In this document: positions 34,335 to 46,617 of the stretch, piece after piece
Position numbering within the stretch: the first letter of the stretch is position 1
Layout of the letters: each line of letters starts with the position of its first letter
NCBI RefSeq assembly: GCF_034190915.1
Contig: NW_026947484.1
Span: 182,894,982 to 182,958,981 of the forward strand
Source: Cavia porcellus
Taxonomy: Eukaryota; Chordata; Mammalia; Rodentia; Caviidae
Direction: 5' to 3'
DNA: 64,000 nt
Notes under the pieces: generated by a model
What the model was told of the DNA's origin: nothing
The model's database searches: none
What the model saw: only the letters and a program-made list of their open reading frames with translations
Made by a program: the position numbers and the translations under genes

Positions 34335-34490
34335 TAAATTTTTGGTTTTTTGAGACAGGGTCTTGCTTTGTAGTTCAGGATGACCTTCAACTCACCATGT
34401 AGCCAGCCTGACCTTGAACTTGTAGAGGTCCTGTTACCTCAGACTCCTGAGTGCTGGGATTACAGGCTGCCAAGCGTGAGTAAATTTTTA
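34335..34490 (-). repeat. B1 SINE, reverse orientation
   Basis: GAGACAGGGTCTTGCTTTG through GTGCTGGGATTACAGGC. Confidence 0.8.
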
Positions 34491-34627
34491 AAAACAATTG
34501 TAATTAAATAAACATGCCACTTGAGAAAAAATGTGAAGGCTGAACACAAGCAGTTTGAAGCAATGTTAGTTTGATAAATTCTAAATGAAACTATACATTT
34601 TGATATAGATTAATAGAAAGTCCTGCA

Positions 34628-34654
34628 CTCACACACACACGCACACACACAAAA
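34628..34654. repeat. (CA)n microsatellite
   Basis: Short CACACA run with one G interruption. Confidence 0.85.
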
Positions 34655-34789
34655 CCTACCAAAACCTTTATGAAAGGAATGCAAATAAGGTTTCAACAAA
34701 TACAGTTTCTTGACATTTCTGCAGTATGTAATCCTCGTGATAATACAATAAGTTGAATGAATACAAAATCATAGCTTCTGTTTTATGGA

Positions 34790-34910
34790 AGAAGAACATG
34801 TAGTGTGCATTAATTCATTTATCCTTCTAACAACCTCTTGAGTTAAATTATGCTCTTGTCCCTTTTAGTGCAACCAAAGAAACAGGGGGTTGAAAAAGAA
34901 ACTGGAGTTT
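34790..34910 (-). repeat. MIR fragment
   Basis: Reverse MIR: 'taattcatttatccttctaacaacctcttgag'. Confidence 0.5.
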
Positions 34911-35319
34911 CAGGTTCTTACTAGAACTCATCAGACAAAGATTCATCTTGGAAGTGATTCTGGAACTCAGGGAAGACCTTTGTTTTAGGGGTTTCTGTTG
35001 GCTGAAGACCTAGAATAAATCAGCACTGAAATTTGTATTCAAGAAGCTGAAGATACCTTGGGTTGCATGCCTGGAAATCCAGAGTAAAGTACAAAAGATT
35101 TTGGGAGGGGGACCTGCCCTCCTGCTTGAATCCTGACTGTAAGGCTGGGTTCAAGTCTGAGTACCTAGGACCATGGGTGAAGACATAGACACAGATGAGA
35201 AGCCAGGAACACAGGCAGTGGTTGTCCAAGATGAAGCATTTCCCTTGCATTTGGCTTGCTTTTCTGATCTCTGCCACTGCTTTGAACACTATGGATTCTC
35301 AGGGCCAAGCATAACATGT
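34911..35319. other. Unrecognised sequence
   Basis: Minus-strand frames of 79-89 codons at 35020-35404 have no known domain. Confidence 0.4.
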
Positions 35320-35520
35320 AAGTCAGCATGCTGTAGTGAAAACGGATAGATTCAGGATCAGATTGACGTGGTCTGTGGCCTTGACTCTGCTCATTTTTTT
35401 CCAACTAGATGGATTGGGTACAGTCCTTAACTTCTCTACGTCTGTTTTCCTAGTTATAAAGTGGCGACAGTCAGACATACCTTGTAGCATTGCTATGGGA
35501 ACTAAGTATAATAATATATA
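35320..35520 (+). repeat. MIR SINE, near full length
   Basis: 'gcatgctgtagtgaaaacgg', 'cttaacttctctacgtctg', 'gttataaagtggcgacag' and 'gtagcattgctatgggaac' follow the forward MIR order. Confidence 0.6.
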
Positions 35521-35799
35521 TTTAATAATCTTCCTCTTCTTGTTTTCTAATCCTCATACAAACACAGAGGTAGATTGTGTAATCTTTGGCCAATAATTTA
35601 AGGAAGCCCTTGAAAAAGATCATTCAAATCTTTACAAGGTCTTTGGCTAAAGTGGTGGTCTTTAGAGGCTTAGCTAAGTTTTCTCATCAAGAAGCTGTGG
35701 GAGAGAGAGAGCGTTCATAGATGCATCTGCATCAGATCAAGAGGAAATTAGAGTCTCTGGCAATCTGAGAGTAAAAGCCTGAGGAAGGGTGATAATAGG

Positions 35800-36075
35800 T
35801 ACTATGGCAGGAATGTACATGTCCCCTCAAAATTTGTCTGTTGAAACTTAATCCCCAATCCAACAGTGTTAAGAGACAGGATCTTTGGATGGTAAAATGG
35901 TCAGGAGGACTCTTATGAATGCACTTAGAAATAATCCCTAGGAAAGCCAGTTCATCCCTGCTGTTCCGTGAGAACTCACATGAAAAGTACCATCTCAGCA
36001 GAGAAGTCTCATCACTTACAGGTGGCTTAATCTTAGACTTTCTGACCTCCCTAGGCATGTAGATGTCTCGGTAAG
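35800..36075 (+). mobile_element. MLT1-like LTR
   Basis: The 5' half is clear: 'ctcaaaatttgtctgttgaaacttaatccccaatcc' then 'acagtgttaagagac'. The end has 'cttaatcttagactttctgacctcc'. Confidence 0.7.
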
Positions 36076-36217
36076 TTTTGTGTGGATATTAATTGGCATC
36101 AAACTCTATGGAGAACAGCAAAAGAATCCCCAAGAAAATAGTTCTTAAAAAGCTGTCTTTTGGAACCTAAGTTCATTAAGAATAAGGAACTCTTTAATAT
36201 TCGAAGAAAAAAAATTT

Positions 36218-36365
36218 AAAAAGCCAGACATGGAGGCCCATGCCTGTAATCCCAGCAATCAAGAAGCTAAGGCAAGAGATTTCTTTCGAGTTTGAGGCTG
36301 GCCTGGGCTACATAGTGAGTTCAATGTCAGCCTGAACTACATAGCCTGTCTTAAACAAAACAGAC
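36218..36365 (+). repeat. B1 SINE, diverged
   Basis: GCCAGACATGGAGGCCCATG head, GAGTTTGAGGCTGGCCTGG, duplicated segment, degraded tail. Confidence 0.8.
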
Positions 36366-36534
36366 AAACCACAGCAATAAAATTCAAAGGACTCTTGGGG
36401 AGATTTTAGGGTTTCCTATAATCCATGGAAAGGGGAGTCTAAACCATACTTATGTTCACATGAAGAGTCAGGATATCTCCAGCTGACATCTCAATTTCAG
36501 AGGTAAAAAACTTAGCAGAGAACAGGTAGGTACT

Positions 36535-36693
36535 GCCAGGCGTGGTGGCTCATGCCTGTAATCCCAGCACTTGGGAGGCTGAAGCAGGAACACTGTTGTG
36601 AGTTCGAGACCGGCCTGGGCTACAAAGTGAGCTCAAGGCCAGCCTGAACTGCACAGTGAGACCCTGTCTCAAAAAAAAAAAAAAAAAAAAAAA
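36535..36693 (+). repeat. B1 SINE, full length and young
   Basis: GCCAGGCGTGGTGGCTCATG head, internal duplication, CCTGTCTC and a pure A tail of about 23. GTAGGTACT at 36526-36534 and 36694-36702 is the target-site duplication. This is the best-preserved B1 in the window. Confidence 0.92.
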
Positions 36694-36702
36694 GTAGGTA
36701 CT

Positions 36703-37190
36703 TATTCAGTCATTAAGTAATTTTTCTGTATTCCTGGAATGGTTCTAAGCACTTTTCATACCTAGCACTTTTAATCCTCATTATCATGCTATATTTACTG
36801 CTATTATCATGTTTTAAAGATACAGACACTGAGTCTCAAAGAGGGTCCTACAAGAAGTAAGTGGTGGAGCCAGTATTCAAATGCAAGTGAATGTACTCTA
36901 CCTAGCAACATTTTGGTGTCTCTAACTGGAACTGGCTTTTTCTTTTTGCTGCCATGCTGTTAATGGGAACTATGGCCATAGGATGTTGTTCAGTGGAAGA
37001 ATCAAAGAAAGAGGGTTTGTGAAACAGATGCATGCTGGGATGCTGTTACAGATAAACTTCTCTAAGCCTCAGTTTTCTCAAGTATAAAATGAGAATAATG
37101 GCACCTATCTCACAGCATTATTTATAAGATAAAATGAGATGATGTGTGTAAACATGCTTTGAAACTACAAATACAGTATAGAAATGTTAT
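36703..37190. repeat. MIR fragments on both strands
   Basis: 36710-36900 is reverse MIR-like ('tgttttaaagatacagacactgagtctcaaagag'). 37055-37190 is forward MIR ('taagcctcagttttctcaag', 'aaaatgagaataatggcacc'). Confidence 0.55.
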
Positions 37191-38199
37191 TTGCATTGTT
37201 GAGAAAAATAATGGTTGGAACACTGTTTGAAATCAGTCCACTCAATTTCCAATTACATCTTAGTAATGAAAATCCATCTCCCCAGAAGACGTCAGTGTCT
37301 CCTATTCAAACAACAATTCAAAGCGCACTCAGATTTGTTATTAGTTTGCACTGGCTTGTTCATTATCATAGATTCCATACTTTGTTACACTGGATCTTTC
37401 TACTGTGCCACAGGCCAAAAAAAGATGAGATGAGCCAGATGGCCACTAGGAAAAGTGCTTTGTCATCTATTAAAGCATTTTGCTTACCTATTGGAGGGTT
37501 TACTCCTCAGTAGATGCTTTTTTTATTTGCTCCCCCTTTTCCTTCTCTGGCAATTCCCTCTGCCTTTCAGTCAAACAGTAAATCATTTCCCAGATATAGA
37601 TTACCTTCTTTTGGGTCTTTTCCACCTATGCCATCAACTGTCCTTTAAGCACTGATGTATTTTCTCTGTCACATTTGGATACTTACAAGCTCCCAAGTAA
37701 AGATATTTAATAGTCATTCTCGCTCTATAACAAGAAATCAATATGCTAAAGGAAAGTATAGATTTTTGGAATAGAACAAAAAGGTTCTAGGAAGCAGAAC
37801 ATCTGTCACCTTCACAAATTTGTGCCAAAGTTTTTCATAAACAAGACAGAGTTCATCAGAGTTTTCTCCTTTTTTTTCAGTTTGTTACCTTTAATGGTAA
37901 AAAGAAATAACTATTTGCACAGGAATTTTGAGGTCCATGAGTTGAAGACATCAGTCATGAATGTATCATTATCAAAAGGCATAGTCATGTACAAAGGCTG
38001 TGGGCCAGGGGAAGAAGGATTATGCTTCTTAAAGTTAATATCTGTAAGGTCTACAAACTACTAAACATGAAGGTGATTAATACAGGTTGTTTATTCTTGA
38101 ATTTGCTACTGTTTTGACTTCCATCAACTCTAAGCTTAAATCTGTAACCAATTTAGCAACAGCTATAAGTCTCAAACATTTGTTTTGTTTTGGAAATTG
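37191..38199. other. AT-rich sequence, nothing recognised
   Basis: A 109-codon plus-strand frame (37184-37513) has no domain I recognise. Confidence 0.4.
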
Positions 38200-38340
38200 A
38201 GCCAGTGTCTCCTATACTTTATCTCACTCAACCCTTATAATATTACCAGTGAAGTATCAACCTTAAAGAGGAGGAAGGAGAGATGAAAAGGCAGGCAAGT
38301 GAACTCGGCTGAGTCTGAATTTCATGCCTGCACCATTATT
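38200..38340 (-). repeat. MIR fragment
   Basis: Reverse MIR: 'ctcactcaacccttataatattaccag...ggaaggagagatgaaaaggc'. Confidence 0.45.
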
Positions 38341-38449
38341 TAGAGTTCCTTCCTGTTTTCTAACACATCTTAAAGCTTCCCTTCCTTATTTGGCTTCTGC
38401 ACCCCTTGTTTTAATAGATTACATTTATAAGTATTGCTTTCTTGAACAA

Positions 38450-38893
38450 AACCAAGAATTGTGACTATAACAGCATTATCATGCTGTTACCTTGGAGAGT
38501 CTTATTACATGCCATCAGTTACAGCCTCCTGCAGTCATACGTGGGGCTTCTTCAGAGGTGGCGGGATCTAGAGTATGTGACACTGGAACTGATTCATGGT
38601 ACAGTGCTAGAATCAAGGGCACTAGGAGTCAGGCTGTGAGTGCTACACACCCTAAGTAGCGTGGTTAAGCTCTAAGGGATAAAAAGAGGTGTAGCCATCT
38701 CTTGCTGCTTGCTTCCTCTTGTCCACCATGAACAGTTTCGCTGTGATATCTGTCTGCCATCCCACCCTCTCTTGAAGCTGGCTGATTATGGACTGAAACC
38801 TCTACAAACTGTGAGCTAAATAAACCTTTCCTCCTTTAACTTTGGGTGTTGTGTATTTTGTCTCAGCAACGAGAAAAGTAACTAAGATACCAT
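38450..38893 (+). mobile_element. MaLR/ERVL-type solo LTR
   Basis: The 3' half is distinctive: 'gctgattatggactgaaacc', 'ctgtgagctaaataaacctttcctcc' (polyadenylation signal) and 'cagcaacgagaaaagtaactaag' at the end. The 5' boundary is uncertain. Confidence 0.6.
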
Positions 38894-39034
38894 CCCTGGG
38901 CTGACCTCTCACAATAGAGTTAAATTCAGGTTTGGTGATCCCCAAATTCCCAACTTTTTTTCATGATCCTCATGATAATGGCAGAAAATCAGGAAACAAA
39001 AATAAGAAACACAAAATAAAACAACACTGGACAA

Positions 39035-39139
39035 CTAGGTGTGGTGGTACTTGCCAGTATTCCTAGCACTTGGGAGGCCAACACAGGAGGATCACTGTAA
39101 ATTTGAGGCCAGCCTGGGTTGCACAGTAGGTTCAGCCTA

Positions 39140-39187
<48 letters not shown>

Positions 39188-39205
39188 CCTGTCTTTAAAA
39201 AAAAT
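39035..39205 (+). repeat. B1 SINE with an internal (TA)n expansion
   Basis: B1 head and middle are normal to 'aggttcagcctaaac'. A pure TA run (about 39139-39182) follows before the B1 end 'tagtgatcctgtctt'. Confidence 0.85.
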
Positions 39206-39289
39206 TCCAAAAGTCTTAGAATTGCAGAATTTAAATAACAGATACTCTGTTTCCTTTGCAGAGTAATTAGAAGAATTAATTTAGATAAT

Positions 39290-39480
39290 GCATAGGCTGA
39301 TGCTTTGGAAACTGGTCAGATCTCTACAAAGCACTACTGTGAGCTACTCAACATTTAGTAGGTGACTCTGGCAAGCCAACAATTCTTAAGTTTAGTTTCA
39401 TTACCAAAAAATGGACTGTTAGTTCTTCCCATTCAGGGGTATCGTGAACACTGAGAACCACTTGGTCCACAGTACAGGAT
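39290..39480 (+). repeat. MIR fragment
   Basis: 'ggtgactctggcaagccaac', 'gtttagtttcattaccaaaaaatggactg'. Confidence 0.5.
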
Positions 39481-40009
39481 ACCGAATTAGTATTTTACTG
39501 ATACTGTTTGAAAATGTTTTTCAAGGCCCTATCTTTGCCAAGTTTCTCGAGTGCTTCTGTGCCTTCTCCTGTTCTTTGTTCTCCTTTGTTGGCAATTTCT
39601 TCAACCCATGTCCTCGAGTCAAGTCTGAACACTTAGCTCTCTTGTCCGCCCACCTCGGCATGCACTTCCACAGGGAGCTTACGGGAACACAGCCCTGAAT
39701 GGCACTCTCCGTGGAACAGAGCCACGCCTTCAGCCTGTGCAACAAATCCCATCTCTACCCTTTCTCTTTTCTGAAATCTTTTAGTCCATGCTGAGATCCT
39801 TGTTAAAATGCAACTTTTGCTTCAACAGGGCTGGGTTTGAGCCTGATTCTGCATTTTTTACCCCCTTCCAGTGGATTAAGACGCCCCTGGTTTCAGGACC
39901 ACATTCTGAGAAGGGAAATCTAGCCTTCATTCCACTCCACAAATCTCCTGGTCACCACGTTGATCCTGTGATCTTCACAGCAGTTTTCCTTTTCAGAGGG
40001 CATTTATAG
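39481..40009. other. Unrecognised sequence
   Basis: Frames of 73-84 codons on both strands lack known domains. Confidence 0.4.
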
Positions 40010-40195
40010 TTTTTTATTTATTTGTTTATTTGTTTTGCAGTGTTGAGGATTGAACTTAGCACTGAGCTATGTTCTCACTCACTTATTTTTATTTAGAGAC
40101 AGGGTCTCACTAAATCACTAAGTTGCCCAGGCTGGGCTCAGACTTGTGATTGTCTTGTCTTAGCCTCCCAGAGCATTGAGATTGTAGGCATTTGT
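40010..40195 (-). repeat. B1/ID dimeric SINE, reverse orientation
   Basis: The ID part ('gcagtgttgaggattgaacttagcactgagc') comes first on the plus strand, then the B1 part ('agagacagggtctcactaaatc' to 'gagattgtaggcatttg'). Confidence 0.65.
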
Positions 40196-40534
40196 ATGTT
40201 TTTTACTCCTGAAATACTGCCTATTTCTACCCCCTTTATACATGGTGATAGAGCCCTGCCCCACCAACCTGATCACCTGGAATAAAAACAAAATATCCTG
40301 TTCCCCTTCCAGCTAGCTATGGCCATGTGACTCCATTCCGAGTGTACACAGAAATGGTTTATGAAACACTTAGAAAGTATTCATACAGGGACAGGATAGG
40401 CCCTAATTAATTCTTTCCTTGTTCTCCTTCCTGTGGGTTGCAGTGGTGCCATGGTGTCTGATGCTTAGTTGTCATGTTAGGCTGTGAGGGGGTGTGGCCT
40501 GCAAAGCAACGGTGTGGAAGAAACCTAATGTCTT

Positions 40535-41020
40535 AGTGTCTCTTGTGTTGCTATAACTGAATTACCACAGACTGAGTAACTTATAGAGAGTAAAGATTTA
40601 TTTGGCTCGTAATTCAGAAGGCTAGGTGAGCAAGAGAAGGAGGCAGCAGTTGTAAGTCCCTTCTTGCTAATGAAAACTCTTTGCGAGTCCCAAGGAGACA
40701 CAGGATATCACATGACAAGTCTTACTGAGAGCCCTAACTCAGGTGTCTCCTCATAAAGCCTGAGGAGTGGGGCCACACCCTTATGACTTCATTTAACCTC
40801 AGTTACTTCCAAAAAATTCCATCCACGAAACCACAGGTAGATTAAGTTTCTACCTCCTAATACTTCACAAAGGAGATTAAGTCAGGGCTGGGGATTTAGC
40901 TCAGTGGCATAAGCGCCTGCCCGGCAAGCTTGAGGTCGTGAGTTTGATCCCTGGTACCAAAAAAAAAGGAGATTAAGTCAGTATGAATTCTATTGAGAGC
41001 TTTTAAACCTTAGCACTTGA
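40535..41020 (-). mobile_element. MLT1-like LTR, reverse orientation, hit by an ID
   Basis: 'gtgttgctataactgaattaccacagactg', 'gatttatttggctcgtaattcag' and 'ctacctcctaatacttc' follow reverse MaLR order. The ID at 40886-40964 interrupts it near the end. Confidence 0.6.
40886..40964 (+). repeat. ID SINE, intact, with 17-bp duplication
   Basis: GGCTGGGGATTTAGCTCAG start, tRNA-like body, GGTACC and a short A tail. AAAGGAGATTAAGTCAG at 40869-40885 and 40965-40981 is identical on both sides. Confidence 0.93.
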
Positions 41021-41334
41021 CTATGTACCTCTGAATTTTTTTCATATGAGAGGGAAATGCATGGTTTAAACTGCTGATATTTGGAATTCTCATTTCTTAT
41101 GGTTTAACCTAATTAGTACAGGCTGCTTATGAGTAGATGCCCTTTTATGTGTGTGTCTACTGGCAGTGTCAGGAGGGTTCTCCCCTAGCCTCTGAGGTTC
41201 CTGAGAGTTTCAGCCTTTCTTCAGGTTCTGCAGGATTCATTTTCCCAACACAGATGTTTTATTATTTTATTTCCACTAGACAATTTTTTACTGCCCACCC
41301 TGCATCAGTGGACCTCTAGGAACCAGCCAGTTTG

Positions 41335-41450
41335 ACATACACATAGGAGTGTCTCTGGACCTAGGTCTGGGAGGGGCCCCAGGAATCCACATTTAAAATA
41401 CAGAATATAGGTGGTCTGTCAATCAAATATTGAGAAATACCACTGAACAT
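41335..41450 (+). mobile_element. MER5-like hAT remnant
   Basis: 'gggaggggccccaggaatccacattt' and 'attgagaaataccactg' resemble the 3' part of a MER5-type DNA transposon. Confidence 0.4.
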
Positions 41451-41529
41451 TTTTTCCTAATTTATAAAATTATGAAGTGTTTTGATCCTGTAGCAAAACA
41501 AAATGAGTAGCATAATGAATACTTCATTG

Positions 41530-41990
41530 TCATCTCCCTTTGCTAAATTTTACTTAACACTCGTAAGGTAGTAAGTTATTCCACACTCTATGAATAGACC
41601 AAAATTTGTCTATTTTTCTTTTGATAAACATTTAGTTTTTTTCTCCCCAAAGTTTAGTAATTATAAATAATGCTCGAATGAATCTTCTCAAAGTGTAGCT
41701 CCTTGTGCACATTTAGAGGTGTTAAATCTACTTGACATAAAGTTTATCACCTCCATCATGAATTATACAAGTCACTATATAAATGAATCAATCTGGAAAT
41801 CTTGTAACAACCTTGAGTAACAATACACACAGACAAAAAGCCTGATTATTCCTTATTTCTAGGGAAGTAAAAAGAGAATGACATACATGAAATGGACTGC
41901 CTGAAGTTAATCCAGAGGGAAACAGAAGGAGCAGAACTTGCAGCCAGGATCACAGCATCTGAATTCTTTTCTTTCCCTCCAGCATGCACT
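41530..41990 (-). repeat. L1M fragment and MIR fragment, reverse orientation
   Basis: 41530-41740 has 'gtaattataaataatgctcgaatgaatc' (L1M end). 41770-41990 has 'ccttatttctagggaag...ctgcctgaagttaatccag' (MIR). Confidence 0.5.
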
Positions 41991-42883
41991 GCATGAATGC
42001 TGGTGACCTCTGCAAATTCCCCTGCGTCAACTCATCTTCTTCTCCTTACTCCTGTCTCCAACTGGCATGTTCTTTCTTTTACCACACCTTACTGCACTCT
42101 TTAATTCACATTTAAAACAACTAATATTATCGGCATTATTAGTTGTCTGCACAATATCATCCATGGTTCTTTTTTCATTATCACTGGAAGTTTACATTCT
42201 TTGGGATGACAGTGTGCCCCAGGGGCCGGGGGACAATGAAGGGAAAAAAGCCTCACTCCAGTGTTTCTGGGTGGGGAACTTTGTGACTCAGCTCTGCCAG
42301 TGAAGCTACATGGAATTTTCCTGCAGAGTGACTAAAAAGTCTGCTTGTCTTGGTGCCCGTGGTCACCTGTCTTAACATTTTTCTCTGAAATAAGCATGGG
42401 CAGCTGTAGGTAAGATTCCCACCACGTCCATTTGGAGCTATGAGGCTGGCACCACATGTGGAGTCTGTTGAGGCAGGAAAGACGGTGTGTTCCTTTGCCA
42501 TGGCTGCCTCAACACCACAGGATGGGGACTCACACAACAGAAATGTGGTCCAAGGGGTTCTGGAGACTGTAAGTGCAAGGCTGATGGGTCAGGGGCTTAC
42601 ATTCCCTCCCAGCCCTCTCCCCTTGCCTCGCAGGTTCCACCTTTTCCCCTGATGGCTCACTCGGGGCCCACATCTGCTCTTCTATAAGGACAAACGTCAA
42701 GGTGATTAGGAACCTGAACAGACTCGTTTTAACTTAAATTCCTCTTTAAAGGACCTCTCTATCTGCAAGTACACTCACATTCTGAGTTACAAGAGGTTTA
42801 GGATTTCAACATGGATTTGGAAGAGAGGGATAGCTAACCCTACAATATAGGGATATACAGAGCTTGAGTACTATTTTTGTTTG
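41991..42883. other. Unrecognised sequence
   Basis: Frames of 66-94 codons at 42067-42687 on both strands lack known domains. Confidence 0.4.
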
Positions 42884-43038
42884 TTTGTTTTTATCTTTTT
42901 GAGACAAGGTTTCACTATGCAGTTCAAGCTGGCATTGATCTCACTTTGTAACCTAGACTGGCCTCAAATTTGCAGGGATTCTCCTATCTCAGCCTCCCAA
43001 GTGCTGGGATTACAGGCGTGTGCCACCACATCAGGCCA
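42884..43038 (-). repeat. B1 SINE, reverse orientation
   Basis: GAGACAAGGTTTCACTATGC through GGGATTACAGGCGTGTGCC. Confidence 0.85.
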
Positions 43039-44274
43039 GAACCTGAGTACTTGATGGACTTCTGGAGCAGCCAAACTAACTTGAGTGTGCCTCTAAGGCT
43101 TGGGCTACAAGAGAGAAAGAAGTTTGCATTTTTGTAATTAAGATTCTGTGGTGGGTTTCAGTTTCCTGAGGCTAAATACAGTCTAACTGGTATGAATAAA
43201 ATCACTTATTCCTGTTTGCTCCTGTCTTTCTTTAAGTGAACGGGGCTCTTTATTCCCTTTTTAGTCTGAATATATAGAATATAAGTGAGCATTTTGGGCT
43301 AAACAATTAAAATCTAATGATAAATTATAGTTAATTTGAGGCCATCCAAAAATCCATGTAATTGAGTGATTCTGATTCTCTGCCATAAGAGAATCTAATT
43401 TTTAACTTAATCTGACTTTTAGAAAATTTTCCTGGGAAGGAATGCAAATGAGTTATCATATATGAGATACTGATTTAACACTGCCTTCATAAACTTAAAC
43501 TGGTACATATTTCTGTTTTAAATAGCAGCATAAACCCTAACGTTGAAAGCAAGACTTTTTATATAATAATCACTTATTTCCTTGGAAATTAGGGTTCATT
43601 TCTAAGGTTGGAAATTTAAATGATATGGAAAGAGTTCTGATAACTTTGCAGAAATGTATTTGGAGAAAATACCATTTTGAATATTGTGCATTATTGTCCA
43701 TTGACATTTCATTTGGATCTTATCAGCATCTTTCCGATAAAAGCATATTTATTTTTATGCCTGGCTTCAGTAACGCTCATCTGCCTCACAGGAGGGTTTT
43801 GCAGAAGTACTAATGAATATGATTGGCATGCTCTTTGGAAATATGAAGTACAATAAAAATGCACAAAACAATAATATGGTACCACTTAAGCTGAAACATG
43901 CTGTTCAGTGCAACTTTGAAGAGGCATTGAAGTATATTCATCATCATCTAGCTATGTTCAATAGGAAGTCAAAGCTGAAAATCTAGATTTGTGTTTCAGA
44001 GGCACCATGAGCAACTACATAGTTTTAATTTTTTATTTTTAATTGTTATTTTCTATGGTGTTTGGCTAAAATGTTACCTATAATTTTACTACTAATAATA
44101 ATTTATTTGAGAATTTCAGGTTTATACTTAATAGTATAGCCATTTATATAGACTCAAATATACCCTTCTAAACAGTTTAGCATTAACAGTTTATACAAGG
44201 GCTGTTATTTATAAAAATGTTTTTAAAATAGTGATTTATCAGTTGAAAAATCAAGGGTTTATTTTAGTCATATT
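43039..44274. other. AT-rich sequence, nothing recognised
   Basis: No gene or clear repeat. Confidence 0.45.
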
Positions 44275-44660
44275 AGCCATTGCTTGGACACAGTAACCCA
44301 ACACCCAAAACTTAAAGAAGGACAAGTTTCATTTAGCTCACAGTTTCAGGGGGTTCAGTACATGGCAGCAGGCTCCAAGGCAAAAGCTGCATGGTGGAAG
44401 GGTTTGGCAGGGCAGAGGTGCTCAGTTTGTTGTAGCTGGGAATCAGCACCGGGGATAAAGGAGTGAGGGATCAGCATAGACCTTCAGGCTATGCCTCCAT
44501 GACCCATCCACATATACCCAGCAATGTACTCCAACAATCCCCAGTAGGTCCCTAAACCAACCAAATTGACACCACCCTAATCTCTACATCCCTGTGATTC
44601 CCTTGTCAACTTTATACCCAAGTACATCACTTTAAACCATATTTAATCTCCAAATAGAGA
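44275..44660 (-). mobile_element. MaLR/ERVL-type LTR, reverse orientation
   Basis: 'cacagtaacccaacacccaaaac', 'catttagctcacagtttcag' and 'tacatggcagcaggctccaagg' parallel the LTR at 20725-21140. Confidence 0.5.
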
Positions 44661-45789
44661 CAACAGCAACTATACTGCATACACCTGGAATTGCAAAAAA
44701 TTATTTCTTAAGTCTCTGTAGTACCAGCAATCTTCAAAAGTCTAAGTCAATGTCTTTCCTGAGGCTTAAGGCAAACTCTTAGATATAAACCTCTGGAAAA
44801 ATAAAAAACAAGCTACATAATCCCAAGGTACAATGGCACAGGATAAACAGGCCAGATCTTTCTCTAAGTAAGGCATTCTTTGCTTTCCCGGCTACGAACT
44901 TCATTCATTTATTCAACAAATATGTATATACCAGGCATTAGAAAGGGGATGAGAAAAAGGGACTGCTTGGAATTAGATTGGACACCATATATTAAAATAT
45001 CCAGTGCCTTTTTTGTATTAAGAAAAGTGAGTAACATAAAGGGTTCAGAAAAAAGAGGAACATCATAGAAGGAGAAAATGGAAACGATGCCGTCTGTTCT
45101 GAAAAGGGCTCTGAAATGGAAGGTGAGAATCTGAGAATCTGGATCTCTCTAACAGTAAGTGAACTTCTGCGGCCCCTTAGGAAGGTAGGTAAAGACAGGA
45201 GGGAACACAACTACAATGCTCAGTAGGATGGAAGACTTGGGGTAATGGATCAAAACAGACAAACAACCTCCATGAACAGTTTGAGAACACCCTTATTCCA
45301 TGGCCACCTGGGCTAATCAAGAAAACTTTAAACTTCCCAAGAAAGATGAGGGGGGGGGGATATCTAGATAAACCTGTAAACCTGCTACCATGAAGTAGAT
45401 ACAGTATAGAGAGAAGAAAAACCCCATAAGAGTCACTCAGTGAGCCATAAAAAAATAATTGAAAGAAGAATGGGAAACAATACTTAAGAGAGTCAAGTAC
45501 TTAGATGCCAATGGGTTGCACCTAGGTAATAAAAATGTGTCCTAGAGGTTATAACAGAAAACATCAAATAATAATCTTAAAATTAATTGAGTCTGGTAGT
45601 ATAGGAATCAGCCTCTGCATCAGAGAAGAAGGCTTCCTTGATGCTGAATGTAAATCACCTGGCACGGTACCTAGCATGGTTGTTATCATTTGTAATAAAA
45701 ATAAATAGCTGTGAAGTGCTTGTAAATTTCCCATTTTCCCTTCAACTCTACTCCTATGCCAGTAAGCGACCGTATTCTATTCTGTTTTA
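44661..45789. other. Unrecognised sequence
   Basis: Short frames only. A GGGGGGGGG tract lies at about 45350. Confidence 0.4.
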
Positions 45790-46530
45790 CAAACCTAGAA
45801 ACTCACCTTTTTGAAGCAAATATGAAATTTTGATATTGCAGCTTCTTGTATTTATGGCACCCGTCCATCTCTCTGCCTGGGTACCACCACCACTTTATTA
45901 CACTGCCATCATATCTAGGTCTATTCCAGCAGTTTACTAATGAGCCTCCCTAATTCCACTCCTATTCTACTTCCATCTAGCCCTCTTCATGTAATCAGCA
46001 CCTTTATGTTAAAACAAAATGTGTTTACACCACTTCAGTCGGGAAACCCATCAGCAGTGCCCCATCACTTTTGGTAAAGGCAAAGATAATACCGTGACGG
46101 AGTCTACAGCACTCCAGACTCTATCCTCTGTCCCACACTCCAGCCTCATCTGCCATCTTTTTCTCTTTTTCCTGACACCTTTCAGTTCCTAAAATATGCC
46201 AGGCTCCTTGCCTCAAGGCTTTGCATGGGTTATGTCATGTGCCTATAAACACTTTCTGCTGCTAGTTTTGTCTAGCCAATTCCTACTTACCCTTCAGAAC
46301 ACACTTTACCAGCAATTTGCTTTGGAAAGGCTTTCTGGCCATGCACACAAAGGGAATAATCTTGTGGTACACACTTTGCTTTCATGAGCACACTATGTAA
46401 CTTGTTTTTCTATGAAATTATTTCTTTATTGAATCTTTCTCCTACTAGACTATAAAAATCATAAGGGTAGGGAGTATGTCCATTTTGCTCATTGTTAAAG
46501 CCCTAGCAAAACACCAGGCAAAATGTAAAA
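45790..46530 (+). repeat. L2 LINE 3' region
   Basis: 'gctccttgcctcaaggctttgcatg', 'ccttcagaacacactttacc', 'ggaaaggctttctggcc', 'ctactagactataaaaatcataagggtaggga' and 'cctagcaaaacaccagg' follow the forward L2 end order over 700 bp. Confidence 0.7.
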
Positions 46531-46561
46531 AAAAAGTATCTGTATTTTTACCTAAATAAAA

Positions 46562-46564
46562 TAT

Positions 46565-46617
<53 letters not shown>
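46562..46617. repeat. (AT)n/(AC)n compound microsatellite
   Basis: ACATACATACAT, then (AT)n, then ACACACACAC. Confidence 0.92.
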
